A stretch of DNA of 44,181 nucleotides, taken from Actinidia chinensis. Taxonomy: Eukaryota; Streptophyta; Magnoliopsida; Ericales; Actinidiaceae. The stretch lies in contig VIGQ01000905.1 in NCBI GenBank assembly GCA_009663005.1, positions 1 to 44,181 on the forward strand, written 5' to 3'. Below the pieces are notes generated by a model. The model saw only the letters and a program-made list of their open reading frames with translations. It had not been told where the DNA came from and searched no databases. Shown piece after piece: positions 41,520 through 44,181 of the stretch. Numbering within the stretch: position 1 is the stretch's first letter; every line of letters starts with the position of its first letter. Position numbers and translations under genes: made by a program.

Positions 41520-41810
41520 TTTTTTTTTTTTTTTTTTTAAAAAATAGAACAATTTTTCGTTTGATAAAAAATTAAGGTATTTGGTGTTAAAAAAAAAGAG
41601 GTTTGTGTTAAAAAAGAATTTTTATAAAGGATTGTCAAAAATTAATAAAAAAAAATTACATTTTAAAAAAATATTTTTCAGAAACGGTTAATTTAAAAAA
41701 AGAAAGCGTGTTTATTTCAAAATAAATTGAAGAAGGTTCTGTTGGTCATTTCCTTATTTGTCTAGTCCATTGGGTGGTATGTCAACGGTCCGGAATGGTC
41801 GGATTAGTAT
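41520..41810. other. Low-complexity T- and A-runs
   Basis: Includes an unbroken T run of 18 or more at 41,521. No gene seen. Confidence 0.6.
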
Positions 41811-42570
41811 GAATCAAGGACCGAACCAAAGTTTTACGGTTCAAGGAAATACAATCACGTGTGCAACCCAAAAAATCTACGGTTCGGTTTTAAAAAAATA
41901 AAAAAAATCACGGTTCGGATTCACGTTTAATCCAAGGATTGTTATATTCCACAAATTAAAAAAAAAAAATTTTTTTTTCCCCAATGTTAGCACCATAACA
42001 AGCTACAATAGTCGATCAAAAAATAAATAAGTAGCATTAAAGAACAAATTGAAAGACCATAAATTAATTGAAACCTTTTGATGCAGTAGATGACCTCATG
42101 AACACAATGTACACAACTAATTGATAATGAGTTCAGTCCAGATCACAAAAAAAAAATATGTTATACTTGTAAATAGAAATTACAATTCTAATTTTTTTGT
42201 AAGTGCAAGTGTTAAAATATAAAATAAATGACACTGGTTACCCCTACTTTATTTATATCACATTGGAGTAATTTAGAGTAAATAAGTTAACAATAATAAG
42301 GTAACAATTATAATTCTAAAAATTTCTTATCCTAAATTATATATATATAAATATATATATATATTCATTTATTATATTTTAAATATCACGGTCCCATTGG
42401 GTTAATCCACGGTTTCTTTTATGAAAATCCAATGGACCGAACCGCGGAATTACGGTTTTCTAATTTTTCAATACGTGTCCGGAACATTAATCCACGGACA
42501 AATAAAAAAACCTTACGGATCGGTTCGGATCGGATCGGGTTCGCGGTTCGCGAATTTTTTTGACAGCCAT
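41810..42570. mobile_element. CGGTTCGG-rich non-autonomous element
   Basis: It is bounded by AAGGACCGAACC and TACGGTTC on the left and GATCGGTTCGGATCGGATCG then GCGAATTTTTTTGACAGCCAT on the right. The middle is AT-rich. Similar GGTTCGGATCGG repeats ending in GACAGCC are common in plant genomes. Confidence 0.45.
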
Positions 42571-42759
42571 AAGTCGATGCTTAAACAACGGACATGGGCT
42601 AAGACTGAACTACCACTTATCCAGAGTTTGTCCGGAGAAACAAACGGCTACACGATATATCGCGGGCCAAGTAGTCGGACAACGAGCCAGTCAGCCCCCA
42701 TCCAGTCCGGAGATTCCTGTCCGTCCGGCAAACAAAGAGGCCAAAAGCCCCAACCCTTA

Positions 42760-43012
42760 CGTAACCCTACTATTTCTCTTCTCCTGCCCTGTCCACCATC
42801 TCCACCGTCGACAACCACCCGCATCACGGCACACTCCTACCGCATAGCAACCCAGCCAAAAATCCTTCCAATCGAGAGAGAGAGATCGAAGCCATGGTCG
42901 TGCGACGCGGCGACGGTGTTTTGCCTCACCAACGGGTGGATTCAGCAACGGCGACACGGATTCCGGCGATGTAGGGCGACTCCGGCTTCGGGGATACCTA
43001 GTTGTTGCACTG
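42760..43012 (+). other. Possible first exon of a gene, candidate ATG at 42,893
   Basis: A C-rich leader (CCTGCCCTGTCCACCATCTCC) and a GAGAGAGAGA run are followed by ATGG at 42,893 and a GC-rich stretch up to a good donor, CACTGG then GTGAGT, at 43,013. From that ATG the frame stops after 26 codons (MVVRRGDGVLPHQ at the start), so an indel or another start is needed for a longer product. No family recognised. Confidence 0.35.
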
Positions 43013-43600
43013 GGTGAGTCAAACTTCTCTCTCTCGCTCATCTTTCACTCATTATTCTCTTCTCTCTCTCTCTTATCTCTCTCGATGTGGGTGCGGTGGT
43101 CAGTGGGGGTGGGTTGCGGTGATGGATACGGTGGTCCCGGTCGGAGAGCATGGGCTTGAGGAGAGGTCTGCATTACGGTGGTCTCTCTTCTCACCATAGG
43201 TAGGGTTGGGTATGGGAGTTGGTTACGGTTACGGTTAGGAATTTGGGTGATGGATATTGGCACTGGGCGTGGCACGATCAAGAATTCGCAGTTAAGTGAT
43301 TGGTTCGAATTGATAAAAAATTAAAAGGTGAAGGGTTAAAGTGGATAAATGTTTTGGTTAAGGGCCAAAGTAGAATTTGGGTAATACTATAAGGGGGCTA
43401 GGTAGTTTACCCAAACAATCTTATTAGTTGGAATTTCAAAACGGTCATTGCCAGACTAGCAATGCCCTTGTATATAGGCCCTGTATCTATGTATATAGAC
43501 TACACGGGGGGAGAGAGACGAGTCCAACTCCCTTGTTAAGCATAAAAAAGCAAAACAAATCTTGGTTGTTAGTATTTTCAAACGGCGGATTGCTACTATG
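43013..43600. other. Pyrimidine-rich then GT-rich sequence, no gene seen
   Basis: TCTCTCTCGCTC-type start, as in a plant first intron, then GGTTACGGTTACGGTTAGG-type repeats at 43,222. Confidence 0.4.
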
Positions 43601-43607
43601 GGCAAAG

Positions 43608-43645
43608 CAATATATATATTATATATATATATAATATATATTATA
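43608..43645. repeat. TA microsatellite, possible TATA region
   Basis: AATATATATATTATATATAT-type run about 30-40 bases upstream of an AGAGAGAAG leader-like sequence. Confidence 0.6.
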
Positions 43646-43659
43646 GACTTAAAGAGAGA

Positions 43660-44181
43660 AGTGATAAGAGAGGAGAGCGAGCGAGTCTGTTTGCCAATGC
43701 TTCAACGAAGAGGAGGAGAAAGAAGAAGGGGCTTTGTATTGTCTTTCTCAATTTTGATCACTTCAATTCAATTCAATTCAATCAATTCATATAATCTGTG
43801 GAGGAATCGAAGAAACAAGAAACTGGTAACTAATTCAGTGTTTTCTTTCTTATCTCTTCCATATTTCCTCTCTCTTTCTCTTTCAGCGGACACCAATTAG
43901 GACTACTCCAAACCCCCTCAAACCACACCGATAGGGACTTCAAAGGACACGAGGTCTTCTTATTCTCTCTCTTCTCTAACTCAGATATTGGGTTAGGTTT
44001 CCGATTCGGTTGTGGTGGCTTAGATTTGAAAAATTCGGATTGACTTGTGCAGGTGTCCGCAACACTCTCAAGGCTCAAAAACTTGAAGACTCGTACACTC
44101 TGCAATCAATTGCAGGTAATCAATCTCTCAACATCTTCTTTCTTGCTTTCCATTATCTTCCTGAAACGTGAACGAGAGCCA
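43660..44181 (+). other. 5' end of a gene leaving the window
   Basis: A purine-rich leader (about 43,660-43,825) ends at a GTAACT donor. CTCTTTCAG at 43,878-43,886 is a good acceptor, followed by a short exon. TTGTGCAG at 44,045-44,052 is another acceptor, giving a 63-base exon (44,053-44,115) ending TTGCAG before GTAATC. Two frames are open through it, VSATLSRLKNLKTRTLCNQL and VRNTLKAQKLEDSYTLQSIA, and I cannot choose between them. Product unknown. Confidence 0.4.
43766..43790. repeat. AATTC short tandem repeat
   Basis: CAATTCAATTCAATTCAAT-type run inside the putative leader. Confidence 0.8.

Larger units (their letters stand above)
41029..42745. mobile_element. Possible nested TIR elements
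   Basis: The outer ends, GGCCATGTTGGTTTGGTGGG and CCGGCAAACAAAGAGGCC, face each other as GGCC(A/T)(T/C)(G/T)TTTG-type termini. Both flanks contain CCGGACT / AGTCCGG and TAGTCGGACAACG-type pieces in opposite sense. Inside, 41,810-42,570 looks like a second element rich in CGGTTCGG motifs. A full coding domain is not seen. Confidence 0.4.

Noticed and set aside
41051..41552. Long minus-strand frames rich in Pro, Ser and Phe (up to 155 codons)
   Set aside because: They come from G/A-rich low-complexity sequence with GC and G runs. Composition alone explains them.
42421..43017. 198-codon plus-strand frame
   Set aside because: It starts inside the CGGTTCGG repeat element and runs across its boundary. 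Residues are repeat-biased and no family is recognised.
1..44181. CRISPR array, bacterial operon, phage or other prokaryotic system
   Set aside because: No spaced direct repeats of that kind, no ribosome binding sites and no dense coding. All signals are plant nuclear.

Overview
This is AT-rich nuclear DNA from a flowering plant, probably a eudicot. The evidence is intron-split coding pieces with GT/AG borders, auxin-responsive SAUR genes, a Ty1/copia element primed from initiator tRNA-Met, and several MITE-like elements. Almost every recognisable coding stretch (SAUR, NOT1, copia) is broken by one-base insertions or deletions, mostly in short homopolymers. I read this as noisy long-read sequence, at least in part, so exon limits are approximate.

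The dominant structure is a giant inverted repeat. Positions 1 to about 23,560 (left arm) and about 23,600 to 36,580 (right arm) are reverse complements with almost no spacer. From the window edge inward the left arm holds two SAUR genes (+), two MITEs, and the middle-to-C-terminal exons of NOT1, the scaffold of the CCR4-NOT deadenylase (- strand). The right arm mirrors this: NOT1 exons (+), the same MITEs, then two SAUR genes (-). Both NOT1 copies are incomplete. The N-terminal half is cut off at the palindrome centre, and the last exons of the NOT1 homology domain are not seen before the SAUR genes begin.

The arms are not simple copies. The left arm alone carries a 5.5-kb Ty1/copia element (17,225-22,723). 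The right arm keeps the empty target site, which fits a 5-bp target duplication of AAGAA. The left arm has about 4.6 kb, holding five NOT1 exons, that the right arm lacks, plus tandem duplications of about 1.45 kb, 0.6 kb and 0.3 kb. The right arm has about 0.75 kb absent from the left. These differences suit two haplotypes or two old duplicates joined head to head. A fold-back assembly join and a real palindromic duplication both remain possible.

Outside the palindrome, 36,580-38,000 holds a fifth SAUR gene, a direct diverged copy of the nearer right-arm SAUR. From 38,000 to 42,750 the sequence is AT-rich, low-complexity and repeat-derived, with terminal-inverted-repeat elements. The right edge (about 42,760-44,181) looks like promoter and first small exons of a further gene running off the window.

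Functionally the window combines a small auxin-responsive SAUR cluster, with a TGTCTC-type element upstream of most members, and broken copies of the essential mRNA-decay scaffold NOT1. There is no sign that the two act together; they are neighbours.
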